Positions 32,190 to 40,635 of a DNA stretch of 64,000 nt are shown piece after piece. The stretch is from positions 189,000 to 252,999 of the forward strand of contig NZ_SOAN01000002.1 in the NCBI RefSeq assembly GCF_004364585.1, written 5' to 3'. The notes below the pieces were generated by a model, which worked only from the letters and a program-made list of their open reading frames with translations, did no database searches and was not told where the DNA came from. Position numbers and translations under genes: made by a program. Within the stretch, counting starts at the first letter, position 1. Every line of letters begins with the position of its first letter. Origin of the DNA: Nesterenkonia aurantiaca. GTDB lineage: Bacteria > Actinomycetota > Actinomycetes > Actinomycetales > Micrococcaceae.

Positions 32190-32765
32190 ATGACTGGATC
32201 ATTTTCAGGCGACTCACACGCCCGGGGCATCTTCGGAGACCGCCGGCACGCTGCAGGGGGTCCGCCGGCGGACCTCTGGGACGCCATGGATCAGCTGCGC
32301 GGTGCTTTCAAGGACAAAGCGGCCCCGCGCGCGAACCGTGGAGATGTGCGCGCAGCGGTGCTCGCGCTTCTGGCCGAGCGCTCCATGCACGGATACCAGA
32401 TCATCCATGAGATCGAACAGCGCAGCGGTGGCGCGTGGAAGCCCAGCCCCGGCTCGGTCTATCCCACTCTGCAGCTCCTGGCCGATGAAGGACTGATCCA
32501 CGCCGAGTCAGAGGGTGGACGCAAGACATATTCGCTCACCGAGGAAGGCCGAGAGGCCGCGGCCGCCGCTGAACAGTGGCCCGCTCAGTGGCAGGGTGCT
32601 GAGCATCGCGGCCATGCGGTCCGAACCCTCTCCAAGGCGGGCATGGAACTGGCGCAGGCAGCCGCGCAGGTGGGCCGTTCCGGAACACCCGAACAGATCC
32701 ACCAGGCGGAGCAGGAGATCGACCAGGTGCGCCGGAAGCTCTACGCCATCCTCGCTCAGGACTGA
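32190..32765 (+). CDS. PadR family transcriptional regulator
   Basis: A 191-residue regulator. The PadR winged helix is in LALLAERSMHGYQIIHEIEQRS then PSPGSVYPTLQLLADEGLI, followed by the wing GGRKTYSLTEEGREA. The C-terminal helix (PEQIHQAEQEIDQVRRKLYAIL) is for dimerisation. TAGGAGG lies well placed before the ATG. It precedes the ABC1 kinase gene by 25 bases and probably controls its own operon. Confidence 0.88.
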   Translation: MTGSFSGDSHARGIFGDRRHAAGGPPADLWDAMDQLRGAFKDKAAPRANRGDVRAAVLALLAERSMHGYQIIHEIEQRSGGAWKPSPGSVYPTLQLLADEGLIHAESEGGRKTYSLTEEGREAAAAAEQWPAQWQGAEHRGHAVRTLSKAGMELAQAAAQVGRSGTPEQIHQAEQEIDQVRRKLYAILAQD

Positions 32766-32790
32766 ACCGCGTGCTTGAGGCAGGTGACGC

Positions 32791-34524
32791 GTGGGGCCGC
32801 AGCCTTCAGGGCATCGAGTGAGTCCAACGGCTAAGTCGCTGCGCAATCGGTACCGCCGAATTCTGCGGTTCGCGGCTCTTCATCTGGTCCAGGTGTGGTG
32901 GTTCGAACTGTTCCTGCCACGAATCGGCCTGGCTCAGCTCGCCGCGGTCGGCCGAGCTCGGCGCATGCGGCGGCTTGCTCAGCGCTTCCACCGCCTCGCG
33001 GTGGATCTCGGCGGGCTGATGATCAAGGTCGGCCAGTTCCTCTCCTCGCGACTCGACGTGCTGCCCCCCGAGATCACCAAGGAGCTGGAAGGGCTGCAGG
33101 ACGAGGTCAGTCCTGTCGACTTCGCTGAGATTCGAGCCGCTGCCGAAGAGGAGCTTGAGGTCCCGCTGGAGCGTGCCTATGCGTCCGTGGACCCGGAGCC
33201 GCTCGCTGCCGCCTCGCTGGGCCAGGCGCACCGCGCGGTAGCTTCGGCCGAGGACGCTGAGGTCGCCGGTTTCGATGCAGCGGTCGTGAAGATCCAGCGC
33301 CCCGGGATCGGTGAGATCGTCGACGTCGATCTGGCGGCACTGCGCCGAGTGAGTCGATGGCTGTCCCGGATCAAGCTGGTGAGCAACCGGGTGGATGCGC
33401 CGGCCCTGGTGGAGGAGTTCGCCACCACCAGCATGGAAGAGATCGATTACCTCAACGAGGCTGCCAATGCTGAACGCTTCGTCGCGAACTTCGACGGGGA
33501 TCCGCGCGTCTCTGCGCCTGAGGTGATGTGGGAACGCACCACCCGTCGAGTTCTGACCCTGCAGGACGTGACCGCGATCAAGATCAACGATGTGCCGCGG
33601 CTCAAGGCCGCGGGGATCGACCCGACGGCGGTCGCCACAGAATTCGCGAACGTGATGTTCGACCAGATCTTCGTGCACGGGTTCTTCCATGCCGACCCGC
33701 ACCCCGGGAACATCTTCGTCACGCCGACTCCTTCTGGCCGTGAGCTGCCGGCAGAAGCCGGAGCATCGCCGGGCTGGCATCTGACCTTCATCGACTTCGG
33801 CATGATGGGCGAGATTCCGGACACGCTGCGCGACGGGCTGCGCCGGGTGTTCATCGCCGCTGCCTCTCGAGACGGAAAAGGCCTGGTCGACGCCATCCAA
33901 GAGGTGGGTGTGCTGCTCCCGTCCGCGGACACCGCGGAGCTTGAACGAGCCATGACCCAGCTCTTCGCCCGCTTCGGCGGCATGGGCTTCGCCGAGCTCA
34001 AGGAGGTCGACCCTAGGGAGTTCCGGGACTTCGCCAAGGAGTTCGGTGACCTGGTCCGTTCGCTGCCCTTCCAGCTGCCGGAGAACTTTCTGCTGATGCT
34101 GCGCACGGTGTCGCTGATCTCGGGCGTCTGCAGCACCCTGGATTCCCGGTTCAATCTCTGGGACGCCATCGAACCCTATGCCGAGCAGCTGATCCGCGAC
34201 CAAGGCCGCCCTGCGGTCCAGGACGCCGCCCGTCAGGTGGCGACCACCGTGACGACGGCGCTGCGGCTCCCGGGCCGGCTCTCCGACGTCGTGGGTCGCA
34301 TCGAGGAAGGCCGGATCGCGGTGCGCACCCCGGATCTCGATCGGCGCACCGCGGCTCTGGAGCGCGTGGGACGGAGGCTGGTCTCGGCGGTGCTGTTCAC
34401 CGGGCTGCTGGTCACCGGGACCCTGCTGCGATCCGAGGACGACGTGATCGGATCGGTGATCATGGCGGCCTCCCTGATCCCGCTCCTGCATGCGGTCTTC
34501 CCGTCCCGGCGAGGCAGGATCTAG
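32791..34524 (+). CDS. ABC1/UbiB/ADCK-family atypical kinase
   Basis: Membrane-attached protein-kinase-like ATPase of about 570 residues. Family motifs in order: KxGQ in MIKVGQFLSSRLDVLPPEI, the Ala-rich loop AAASLGQAHRAV, the Lys in AVVKIQRPGI, ExD in EIDYLNEAANAERF, the catalytic loop HGFFHADPHPGNIF and DFG in FIDFGMMGEI. Two C-terminal helices (LVSAVLFTGLLVTGTLL, VIMAASLIPLLHAVF) anchor it. Relatives support ubiquinone or isoprenoid lipid metabolism. Start is GTG at 32791 or 32818, both weakly supported. It follows PadR in the same direction. Confidence 0.88.
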   Translation: MGPQPSGHRVSPTAKSLRNRYRRILRFAALHLVQVWWFELFLPRIGLAQLAAVGRARRMRRLAQRFHRLAVDLGGLMIKVGQFLSSRLDVLPPEITKELEGLQDEVSPVDFAEIRAAAEEELEVPLERAYASVDPEPLAAASLGQAHRAVASAEDAEVAGFDAAVVKIQRPGIGEIVDVDLAALRRVSRWLSRIKLVSNRVDAPALVEEFATTSMEEIDYLNEAANAERFVANFDGDPRVSAPEVMWERTTRRVLTLQDVTAIKINDVPRLKAAGIDPTAVATEFANVMFDQIFVHGFFHADPHPGNIFVTPTPSGRELPAEAGASPGWHLTFIDFGMMGEIPDTLRDGLRRVFIAAASRDGKGLVDAIQEVGVLLPSADTAELERAMTQLFARFGGMGFAELKEVDPREFRDFAKEFGDLVRSLPFQLPENFLLMLRTVSLISGVCSTLDSRFNLWDAIEPYAEQLIRDQGRPAVQDAARQVATTVTTALRLPGRLSDVVGRIEEGRIAVRTPDLDRRTAALERVGRRLVSAVLFTGLLVTGTLLRSEDDVIGSVIMAASLIPLLHAVFPSRRGRI

Positions 34525-34544
34525 GTCTGCGCTGAGCGCGGACC
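34524..34544 (+). terminator. Hairpin terminator after the ABC1 kinase gene
   Basis: GGTCTGCGC and GCGCGGACC pair over nine bases (one G-T) around a TGA loop, starting at the last base of the stop codon, between convergent genes. No T-run. Confidence 0.55.
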
Positions 34545-34558
34545 CGAGCCGCAGCTCG

Positions 34559-35986
34559 TCAGCTCCAACCGGTCACCTGCGCGAAGACCAGGAAGCTGAT
34601 GGCGACCAGCGTCCAGAGTCCGAACAGCGGCAGATAGAACCGCAGCCACTTCTCCCAGCGGACACCGCCGATGGCCAAGGCGGCCATAAAGTACCCCGAG
34701 GTGGGATAGAGGATGTTGGTGAGTCCATCGCCGAGTTGGAAGGCCAGCACGGCGGTCTGCCGGGTGACCTCCAGCAGATCCGCGAGCGGAGCCATGATCG
34801 GCATCGTGACCACGGCTTGGCCGGAGCCTGAGGGCACCACGAAGTTGAAGCCGGTCTGTACGGCGAACATGCCGACGGCGGCGAGTTCGCCGGGCATCCC
34901 GCTGACGGCGCTCCCCAGAGAGTGCACGATCGTGTCAAGGATCTGGCCGTCCTCCAGGACCACCGCCACGGAACGGGCGACGCCGACGATGATGGCGGCC
35001 TCCAGCACGCTGCGCATGCCCTCGGAGAAGGAGGCGGAGATCGCCGAGGGGTTCAGCCCGCTGACCAGGCCTATGATCAGCATCATCAGCAGGAACATCC
35101 CCGCCATCTCGATCATGAACCACCCCTGCGAGGAGACGCCCCAGATCGTGACACCGAGGACTGGCGCCGAGAGCAGCAGCGACACCTTCTGCCGCCGATT
35201 CATCCGCTTCGCCTCACCATCCGCTCCGGAGGCATAGAGGCGCTGCTTCTCCAGCTCATCCTCCTCCCCGTACACCAGGCTCTTCGCGGGGTCCTGCTCC
35301 ACGCGACGGGCATAGCGGATGACCCAGAATGAGCCGAGTGTGATCATCGCCAGGAAGAGCGCCCCGCGCAGGCCCGCACCGGAGAAGGTCTCGATGCCAG
35401 CGATCTGCTGGGCCAGGCCGGTGTTGATGGGATTGAGCACGCCAGAGGTGAAGCCCGCCGTGGTGCCCACGAGCGCAATGGCCACCGCCACCATCGAGTC
35501 GTACCCCAGAGCGATGATGACCGGAATGAGCACTGGAATGTAGACCAGTGCCAGTTCCTGAGTGCCGATGAGGGAGGCCAGGGCTGCGAAGACCGTGATC
35601 AAGACGGGAATCAGCAGAAGCCGGCGATTGGCGAAGGCTCGAAGCAGCCTGTCGAGCGCGTTCTCGATGATCCCGGTGCGCCGGATGACCATGAAGACGC
35701 CTCCGATGATGAACGTGAAGAACACCACCTCCCCGGCATCGACGAGGCCGCGGGGGACCGCGGTCGCGAAATCAAGGAACGACGTCGGCGTCGCCTCCAC
35801 CGGTCCATAGGAGTCCGGGTTGATGACCTCTCGGCCGTCTGGACCTTCCACGCGCTCGAACTGGTTCGAGGGGATGACGTACGTCGCGAGGGCGGCCAGC
35901 GCGGAGAGGACGAAGAGGATGACATAGACGTGAGGCATCTGGAAACCGCGTCTGACGGTGCGTGCTGGCGTATCTGTTGCAACCAT
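34559..35986 (-). CDS. YfcC-family transporter
   Basis: A 475-residue membrane transporter with about 12 helices of the YfcC/DcuC-like ion-transporter superfamily. Recognisable parts: FQMPHVYVILFVLSALAALATYVIP at the start, VGTTAGFTSGVLNPINTGLAQQIAG with the conserved NPxNTxxAQ, and FNFVVPSGSGQAVVTMPIMAPLADLLEV with the re-entrant SGSGQ loop. Likely imports basic amino acids, peptides or C4-dicarboxylates; which is unknown. Start at 35986 is a best guess because no ribosome-binding site is clear. Confidence 0.85.
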   Translation of the reverse strand: MVATDTPARTVRRGFQMPHVYVILFVLSALAALATYVIPSNQFERVEGPDGREVINPDSYGPVEATPTSFLDFATAVPRGLVDAGEVVFFTFIIGGVFMVIRRTGIIENALDRLLRAFANRRLLLIPVLITVFAALASLIGTQELALVYIPVLIPVIIALGYDSMVAVAIALVGTTAGFTSGVLNPINTGLAQQIAGIETFSGAGLRGALFLAMITLGSFWVIRYARRVEQDPAKSLVYGEEDELEKQRLYASGADGEAKRMNRRQKVSLLLSAPVLGVTIWGVSSQGWFMIEMAGMFLLMMLIIGLVSGLNPSAISASFSEGMRSVLEAAIIVGVARSVAVVLEDGQILDTIVHSLGSAVSGMPGELAAVGMFAVQTGFNFVVPSGSGQAVVTMPIMAPLADLLEVTRQTAVLAFQLGDGLTNILYPTSGYFMAALAIGGVRWEKWLRFYLPLFGLWTLVAISFLVFAQVTGWS

Positions 35987-36135
35987 CCCCGAGACGTTAC
36001 GGAGCCGGTGTTTCGCGCGTGTCACGACCGAGTGAACTCACTCTGGACCGGTCTGGCTGACCCATGGGCGACACGCGATCGGGTCGCGAGAGTGGCATTT
36101 CCTCGGGCCGCGGCCTCCCCGCTGGCACAGACGAT

Positions 36136-36654
36136 CTATCGGGAATTCGCCCTTCCGCGCATCCCGGTCGGCTGCGTCCAGAGATGGTCTGCCGCCGCGG
36201 CCGGTTCCAGGGATTCTTGGGAACCGGCTGCTGGGGAGGATCCACCGAGTGCCTGCCAGTGTGCCTCTATCCTCCGGTCCCGTGGGTGACGCAGAACCAG
36301 CTCCACGGCGCGTCGAGCGCTCGAGAGAGCAGCATTCGTCGACTCGGTGAAACGCATCCCTGCGACGAACTGCGGCCCGTGTGCCCGATCAGACTCCAAC
36401 GCATTGAAGTGCGCCGCGCGTGCATCCATATACCGCTGCAGGGGCAGCAGGGAACTTCTCGTGAGCAGCAGACCCTGCCGGCACGGAACGCCGCGCCTCA
36501 GAGCGAGTTCCAACAATCCTTCACTCATCTTCAGCTGATGCTCCTCGTACCACCGGAGGCCTTCTACGTCATCGGGGTCCTCGGTGCCCAGAAAGAGCTC
36601 AGGGAACTGATCGGTCCAGCGGATCCTGGCGAATGGGGTTATGAGTCGAATCAT
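36136..36654 (-). CDS. Hypothetical protein
   Basis: A 172-residue frame starting MIRLITPFARIRWTDQFPELFL after AAGGAA. The first two thirds read like a real soluble helical protein (DPDDVEGLRWYEEHQLKMSEGLLELAL, ALSSARRAVELVLRHPRDRR), whereas the last 30 residues are low-complexity. No family is recognised and codon bias is weaker than in neighbours. It stands alone between YfcC and the sigma-factor operon. Confidence 0.45.
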   Translation of the reverse strand: MIRLITPFARIRWTDQFPELFLGTEDPDDVEGLRWYEEHQLKMSEGLLELALRRGVPCRQGLLLTRSSLLPLQRYMDARAAHFNALESDRAHGPQFVAGMRFTESTNAALSSARRAVELVLRHPRDRRIEAHWQALGGSSPAAGSQESLEPAAAADHLWTQPTGMRGRANSR

Positions 36655-37034
36655 GAGTCAGCGTTCCTTACTATGATCCGTTGCGGATCAGGTCAGCGCG
36701 GCCCTCGTACGCGGGTTCCCGTGTGGGGCCGATGTGCCGGTCGGGGATCCGGTGTCCGCGTCTATGGAAGGCATCTGCTGTGATGCGGAGCTCACAGTGA
36801 AAGCCGTCCACGGTGCGGGTCACTCCTGCCGGGTGATGCTCATGACGGGCCGCCGTCGGTGGTGCAGCTGCCGCCGGTGGCCATGGGGTTGCTCCTGAAG
36901 CTGAGTGCCTCGGCATTGAGGTGTTGCTGGTGCAGTGCCGCTCGTTCCCGAGGCCTGATCGCAACACTCCTCTCCCGGGGAGAGCGAGTCAAGGGCAAGA
37001 ACGCGGGAGGCGTCCCCACCGGTGTGGGGTGCAG
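36655..37034. other. Intergenic stretch without a convincing gene
   Basis: Only weak frames are seen. One minus-strand frame (36671-36967) has a low-complexity PPAAAAPPTAA segment and no family resemblance. The region may contain decayed coding sequence. Confidence 0.4.
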
Positions 37035-37316
37035 CTATGGGGCAGGCTTCCCGTTCTCCTCCGAGCGAGTCAGTCGGTCGGCTTCGGAGGTCTCGGCAAG
37101 TATGCGCTCCTCAAGGCCCGGAGGTGGGGATTCCTCCCGCCAGGCCACCCCCGTCGCCTCCATGCGCGCGGCCGTAGCCCGCAGCTCTGCGAGCTCTGCA
37201 TCGATCGAAGGGTCTGCTGCCCGGGTTCGGTCGAACTCGCGCCGCTCATCGTCACTGAGATCCCCCACCAGCGCACCGGCGATGAGCTCCTCGCGACGTG
37301 AAGGCGTTTCTGTCAT
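37035..37316 (-). CDS. Short anti-sigma factor-like protein
   Basis: A 93-residue acidic protein starting MTETPSRREELIAGALVGDLSDDERREFDRTRAADPSIDAELAELRATAARM. This is the RskA-type N-terminal sigma-binding helix bundle. No membrane helix and no HxxxCxxC zinc site follow, so it would be soluble, unlike full-length RskA. It overlaps the sigma-factor stop as ATGA, which supports the pairing. It may be a natural minimal anti-sigma or a truncated one. Confidence 0.65.
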   Translation of the reverse strand: MTETPSRREELIAGALVGDLSDDERREFDRTRAADPSIDAELAELRATAARMEATGVAWREESPPPGLEERILAETSEADRLTRSEENGKPAP

Positions 37317-37828
37317 CGTGCGCCACTACTTCCCAATGCTGTCCGCATAGATCTCAACCCGTAATACATGCGCGTCCGCAACGTCGCGACCGGGACACCC
37401 GTCTGTTCCGATAGGTCCTGGTAGCTTCCACCGAGCAGCTGTACGGCGGCGATCACCTGACGGTGCTCAAAGGTAAGCGTAGCGAGGGACTCATAGAGGG
37501 CCAACCGCTCGACTATCAGCAGGTCCTCCGTCACAGGCTCACTGGCCCACTCGATCTTCCCCGCATCAGAGGGCTCTGGGCGCCGGGCGCGAGATCTCAG
37601 CGCATCGATGACGAGGTTTCGCGCTATCGCGAACAGCCAGGTCCGAACTGAGCCACGCGAGCTGCTGTACCGCTCTCGGCTGCGCCAGGCACGAATGAAG
37701 GTCTCCTGCACGCAGTCTTCGGCCTCGACTCGATCACCCAGTGCATTGAGTGCGAACGAGAACAGCACTCTGCCGTGTGCGGCGTAGGCTTCTTCAGCGT
37801 TGAACGTCATCTCAGCCTCTGCACGCAT
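37313..37828 (-). CDS. ECF RNA polymerase sigma factor (SigK/SigL-like)
   Basis: A 171-residue sigma-70 factor with only regions 2 and 4. Region 2: FSFALNALGDRVEAEDCVQETFIRAWRSRERY, then GSVRTWLFAIARNLVIDALRSRARR. Region 4: LATLTFEHRQVIAAVQLLGGSYQDLSEQTGVPVATLRTRMYYGLRSM. Two starts, 37828 and 37810, are possible; a G-rich site supports the first. It is coupled to the anti-sigma gene. A DosR-like palindrome lies about 215 bases upstream. Confidence 0.87.
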   Translation of the reverse strand: MRAEAEMTFNAEEAYAAHGRVLFSFALNALGDRVEAEDCVQETFIRAWRSRERYSSSRGSVRTWLFAIARNLVIDALRSRARRPEPSDAGKIEWASEPVTEDLLIVERLALYESLATLTFEHRQVIAAVQLLGGSYQDLSEQTGVPVATLRTRMYYGLRSMRTALGSSGAR

Positions 37829-38042
37829 GGGGAGCACCCCCTCGAGGGGCCAGTGGATCCAGCGCACAGGCGGCATCCAAGCTTAAGTTGCGGTTCGCGG
37901 TGGGTGGAACAAGCATAGAAACGGATCCTCGCTGCTCTCAGGGTCGTGTCCGGTGCAAAGAGACTCTCTGAGGGCGACTTGGTGATTCAGCTTTGGATAG
38001 GCATTACTTGAACATTCAACTATCACTCCGTCAGTCCGTGAA

Positions 38043-38056
38043 GGGACCTTGGTCCC
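38043..38056. promoter_or_regulatory. DosR-box-like palindrome upstream of the sigma-factor operon
   Basis: GGGACCTTGGTCCC: six-base arms around TT, differing at two positions from the mycobacterial DosR core GGGACTWWAGTCCC. It lies between the tandem USP gene and the sigma factor. Confidence 0.5.
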
Positions 38057-38113
38057 ATACCGGCCTTGCCTGAGACCTCGCGGCGAAGGCCCTGGGACAG
38101 CGTCAGGGTGGTT

Positions 38114-39121
38114 CTAGCGGATAGGCCCTGGCTGATCACGGAGCCGGTCATCCTGGAGGTCTGGAACAACCATGACTGGACCGGTCGCCCGCAGGAGCAC
38201 CCCGCGGGAGACCGATCCCAAAAGATTGCCGCTGAACGTTCCCCTACCTCGTGTGCCGACCACCGTCAGCTGTGCCTCCTGGGCGGACTTGCTCAGCTGC
38301 GTCACAGGATCCCCAGGCTTGACCGAGGCGGTCACGGCCAACGAGGGAAAATGCCTGTGCAGCCAGGCCGCCTCTGCCTGAAGCGAGCGCTCCAGCTGTG
38401 ACTGTCTCCGGCTGATGATGTCTTGGTCGAGGGGGTCCAGATCCGGGTACCAGTCCCACCAGCCCTCCAGCGAGGGCAGCGTCATCAAGAGGTGCAGGGC
38501 GACACCACGGTCTTGAGCCGCTCGGGCCGCATGCAGGGCGGCGACGCGACTCTGCGCAGAGCCGTCGATGCCCACGATCACTGGACGTGAGTCTGCCTGA
38601 GGGGCGAAACGCGCAGCCCCTTCTGCGACGTTGATCGCATAGTGCCGGGGCACCACAATAGTGGGGCAGTGCGCGTGGGCCGGCAAAGCGGAGGCCACCG
38701 AGCCCAGGATTCTTCCGAGGAATCCGCCGCGTCCCCTTGCTCCGAGAATCGCAAGTTCTGCCACCGTGGAGAGCTCCGCCAGCACAGCAGCAGCCTCGCC
38801 TTGTTCGGTCCGGTAGGTGACCTTGCCTGGGTAGGCCTGAAGGTACCTCCGGGCATCATTGAGGACTATTCCTGCCGCATCGATGGCGGCCTGAGTTTCG
38901 AACTTCTCCGGCAAGGCGCCGAGGGTGGTGTAGACGGGAATGGGGCCGCTGACCGCGGTGATCACCGTCAGCACACGTCGGCTGCGTTGAGCCTCCAGCG
39001 CGCCGTAGTGCAGCGCCAGAAGAGACCGGGTAGAGCCGTCGAAGCCGACCAGCACACCTAGGCCCTGGGCCGCGAGGTTGAAGGCGCGGGGTCGGGGAGC
39101 TGAGTGAGTGTCGATGTTCAT
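38114..39121 (-). CDS. Tandem universal stress protein (two Usp domains)
   Basis: A 335-residue cytoplasmic protein made of two UspA folds. Domain 1 starts LGVLVGFDGSTRSLLALHYGALEA and ends with the ATP motif GARGRGGFLGRILGSVASALPAHA. Domain 2 starts VIVGIDGSAQSRVAALHAARAA and has GTRGRGTFSGNLLGSVSRGV. Both keep G-x2-G-x9-G(S), so both should bind ATP. GGAGG precedes the ATG. In mycobacteria such tandem USPs are members of the DosR dormancy regulon. Confidence 0.9.
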   Translation of the reverse strand: MNIDTHSAPRPRAFNLAAQGLGVLVGFDGSTRSLLALHYGALEAQRSRRVLTVITAVSGPIPVYTTLGALPEKFETQAAIDAAGIVLNDARRYLQAYPGKVTYRTEQGEAAAVLAELSTVAELAILGARGRGGFLGRILGSVASALPAHAHCPTIVVPRHYAINVAEGAARFAPQADSRPVIVGIDGSAQSRVAALHAARAAQDRGVALHLLMTLPSLEGWWDWYPDLDPLDQDIISRRQSQLERSLQAEAAWLHRHFPSLAVTASVKPGDPVTQLSKSAQEAQLTVVGTRGRGTFSGNLLGSVSRGVLLRATGPVMVVPDLQDDRLRDQPGPIR

Positions 39122-39269
39122 GTCTTGCCTCCGTGAGGGGGAGAACGTTGGGAACGGGGAAGGGATTGTCCGTTGCGTGGTCGCCGAGTCTGGTGCCATG
39201 GCTCGACGCGAGCTCTGAACTGGTACTCAAGGATCCGCGCTGCGTGACGGACCTCGCGGTCCGGGCTGC

Positions 39270-40424
39270 TCAGGGAACCGTTGTTGCTAAAGCCGGTTCG
39301 GCATACGGCTCGGGAGGGACCCGCCGAGGCCGCCTGTCATAGAAGTCCAGGAGCTGCGCACCAAGGCCGAAGAGGACCATCGCCAGCCACACCGCAATGT
39401 TCAGCCACGGAACATGCAGCGCGACGATCAGGATCACCCCGCCCACCAGTGCCATGACCACAGGGCGCTGAGAGTCCCGGAACACAAGGCGTCCGATGGC
39501 GTAGGAGCCGGAGGCGAATGTCGCCAGAGTCATCAGCGCCCATACCAAGATCCCAGCCAGGGCCAGCGGGGCCCCGATGATGGTGATCATGAGAAGCAGG
39601 AGCGCCACGGGAACCGCGACCGCCGCCACGAACCCCACCAGGAGCGCCTTCCACGGAGAACGCTTCAGCTGGTTCGTCACCTCCGTGAGTCGGCGCGGGA
39701 ACACCAACACGGCGACCAACGTGATGAGGCTCAACGCGACCAGAGCGTAGAGCAGCCCGAGAGCCCAACCGAGGAAGACGCCCCAGGGTGAGGGCTCTGC
39801 CTCAGGAGCCGGATCGGGGGCGATGCGCTCGACCGAACCAGCGACCGCACCGTCAGTGATCGAGGCGCTCTGGTCGCTGTAGTAGGTCACGTCTCCACCG
39901 ACGGACCCATCGATGGAGAAGTCTTCGGCGCTGATCACCAAGTCTCGCTCGATGCTTCCGTCGATGCTGACTTCACCGGCAGCACCGACGAGATCGGCTC
40001 CGAGGGACCCCTCCTCGGTGAGATTCACACTGGCGGCGAACACCGTGCCGCTGCGTTCAACCTCACCGCTGATGACCACATCTTGGGCTGCAAGACGCAC
40101 GTTGCCATCGACTGTGCCGGTGATATTGATCGTCTGGGCCGCCACGATGACGTCGCCGGTGACGTCGCCGCTGACGGTGACGTTCTGGCCGGCCACGTAG
40201 ACATCACCCTGGATCGTGTCTGAGACGTCGATGACGGAACCGCTGTAGAACTGTGGTCCCTCACCGTCGCCGTCTGTCACCTCGCTGGTGGTTGAGCTGG
40301 GTGTGGAGGGTGAGTTGATCGGTGTTGACGCTGCACCGAAGGCCCCTGCCGCAGACCCGATGAGCAGGACCCCTGCCATCACGGTGCTGGCGATAAGGCG
40401 CCCGGGCTTTATAGGTGCGCTCAT
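39270..40424 (-). CDS. Bactofilin-like (polymer-forming) membrane protein
   Basis: A 384-residue envelope protein. A signal/anchor helix (LIASTVMAGVLLIGSAAGAFGA) leads to an external right-handed beta-helix of about 140 residues built of repeating short strands (GDVYVAGQNVTVSGDV, GDVIVAAQTINITGTV, GNVRLAAQDVVISGEV), as in polymer-forming bactofilin domains. Four C-terminal membrane segments follow (WGVFLGWALGLLYALVALSL to LNIAVWLAMVLFGLGAQLLDF). Bactofilins are normally cytoplasmic, so this is an exported, membrane-fused variant. A DosR-like box lies 160 bases upstream. Confidence 0.75.
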   Translation of the reverse strand: MSAPIKPGRLIASTVMAGVLLIGSAAGAFGAASTPINSPSTPSSTTSEVTDGDGEGPQFYSGSVIDVSDTIQGDVYVAGQNVTVSGDVTGDVIVAAQTINITGTVDGNVRLAAQDVVISGEVERSGTVFAASVNLTEEGSLGADLVGAAGEVSIDGSIERDLVISAEDFSIDGSVGGDVTYYSDQSASITDGAVAGSVERIAPDPAPEAEPSPWGVFLGWALGLLYALVALSLITLVAVLVFPRRLTEVTNQLKRSPWKALLVGFVAAVAVPVALLLLMITIIGAPLALAGILVWALMTLATFASGSYAIGRLVFRDSQRPVVMALVGGVILIVALHVPWLNIAVWLAMVLFGLGAQLLDFYDRRPRRVPPEPYAEPALATTVP

Positions 40425-40583
40425 GATTGGTGCCTCTCTCAGGCCATTGGGGTGAGTCATTGCGCGGGCTTTGAGAGACCTCGCGCGCTTGAGACACCAC
40501 GGTGCTGCGAGATGGCCACGGAACGGAGCATCCTCGTCGACCTTCTCCGACCTCATTCTGTGGTGGAGAGCGAAGCGTGTGTA

Positions 40584-40597
40584 GGGCCTTTAGTCTC
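40584..40597. promoter_or_regulatory. DosR-box-like site upstream of the bactofilin-like gene
   Basis: GGGCCTTTAGTCTC differs from the mycobacterial DosR core GGGACTWWAGTCCC at two of 14 positions. It lies in the 211-base gap between regulator 1 and the bactofilin-like gene. Confidence 0.5.
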
Positions 40598-40635
40598 ATC
40601 AGCCGCGGGGCGGGGAAGAGCCCGAGGGCGGGGGT

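Noticed and set aside
36671-36967. 98-codon minus-strand frame before the hypothetical gene
   Set aside because: Low-complexity Ala/Pro segment, no family match and no good start; kept only as a note in the intergenic entry.
39248-39263. CGGACC-TCGC-GGTCCG palindrome upstream of the first USP considered as a DosR box
   Set aside because: The centre is four bases, not two, so the half-sites are out of register with the DosR core; could still bind another regulator.
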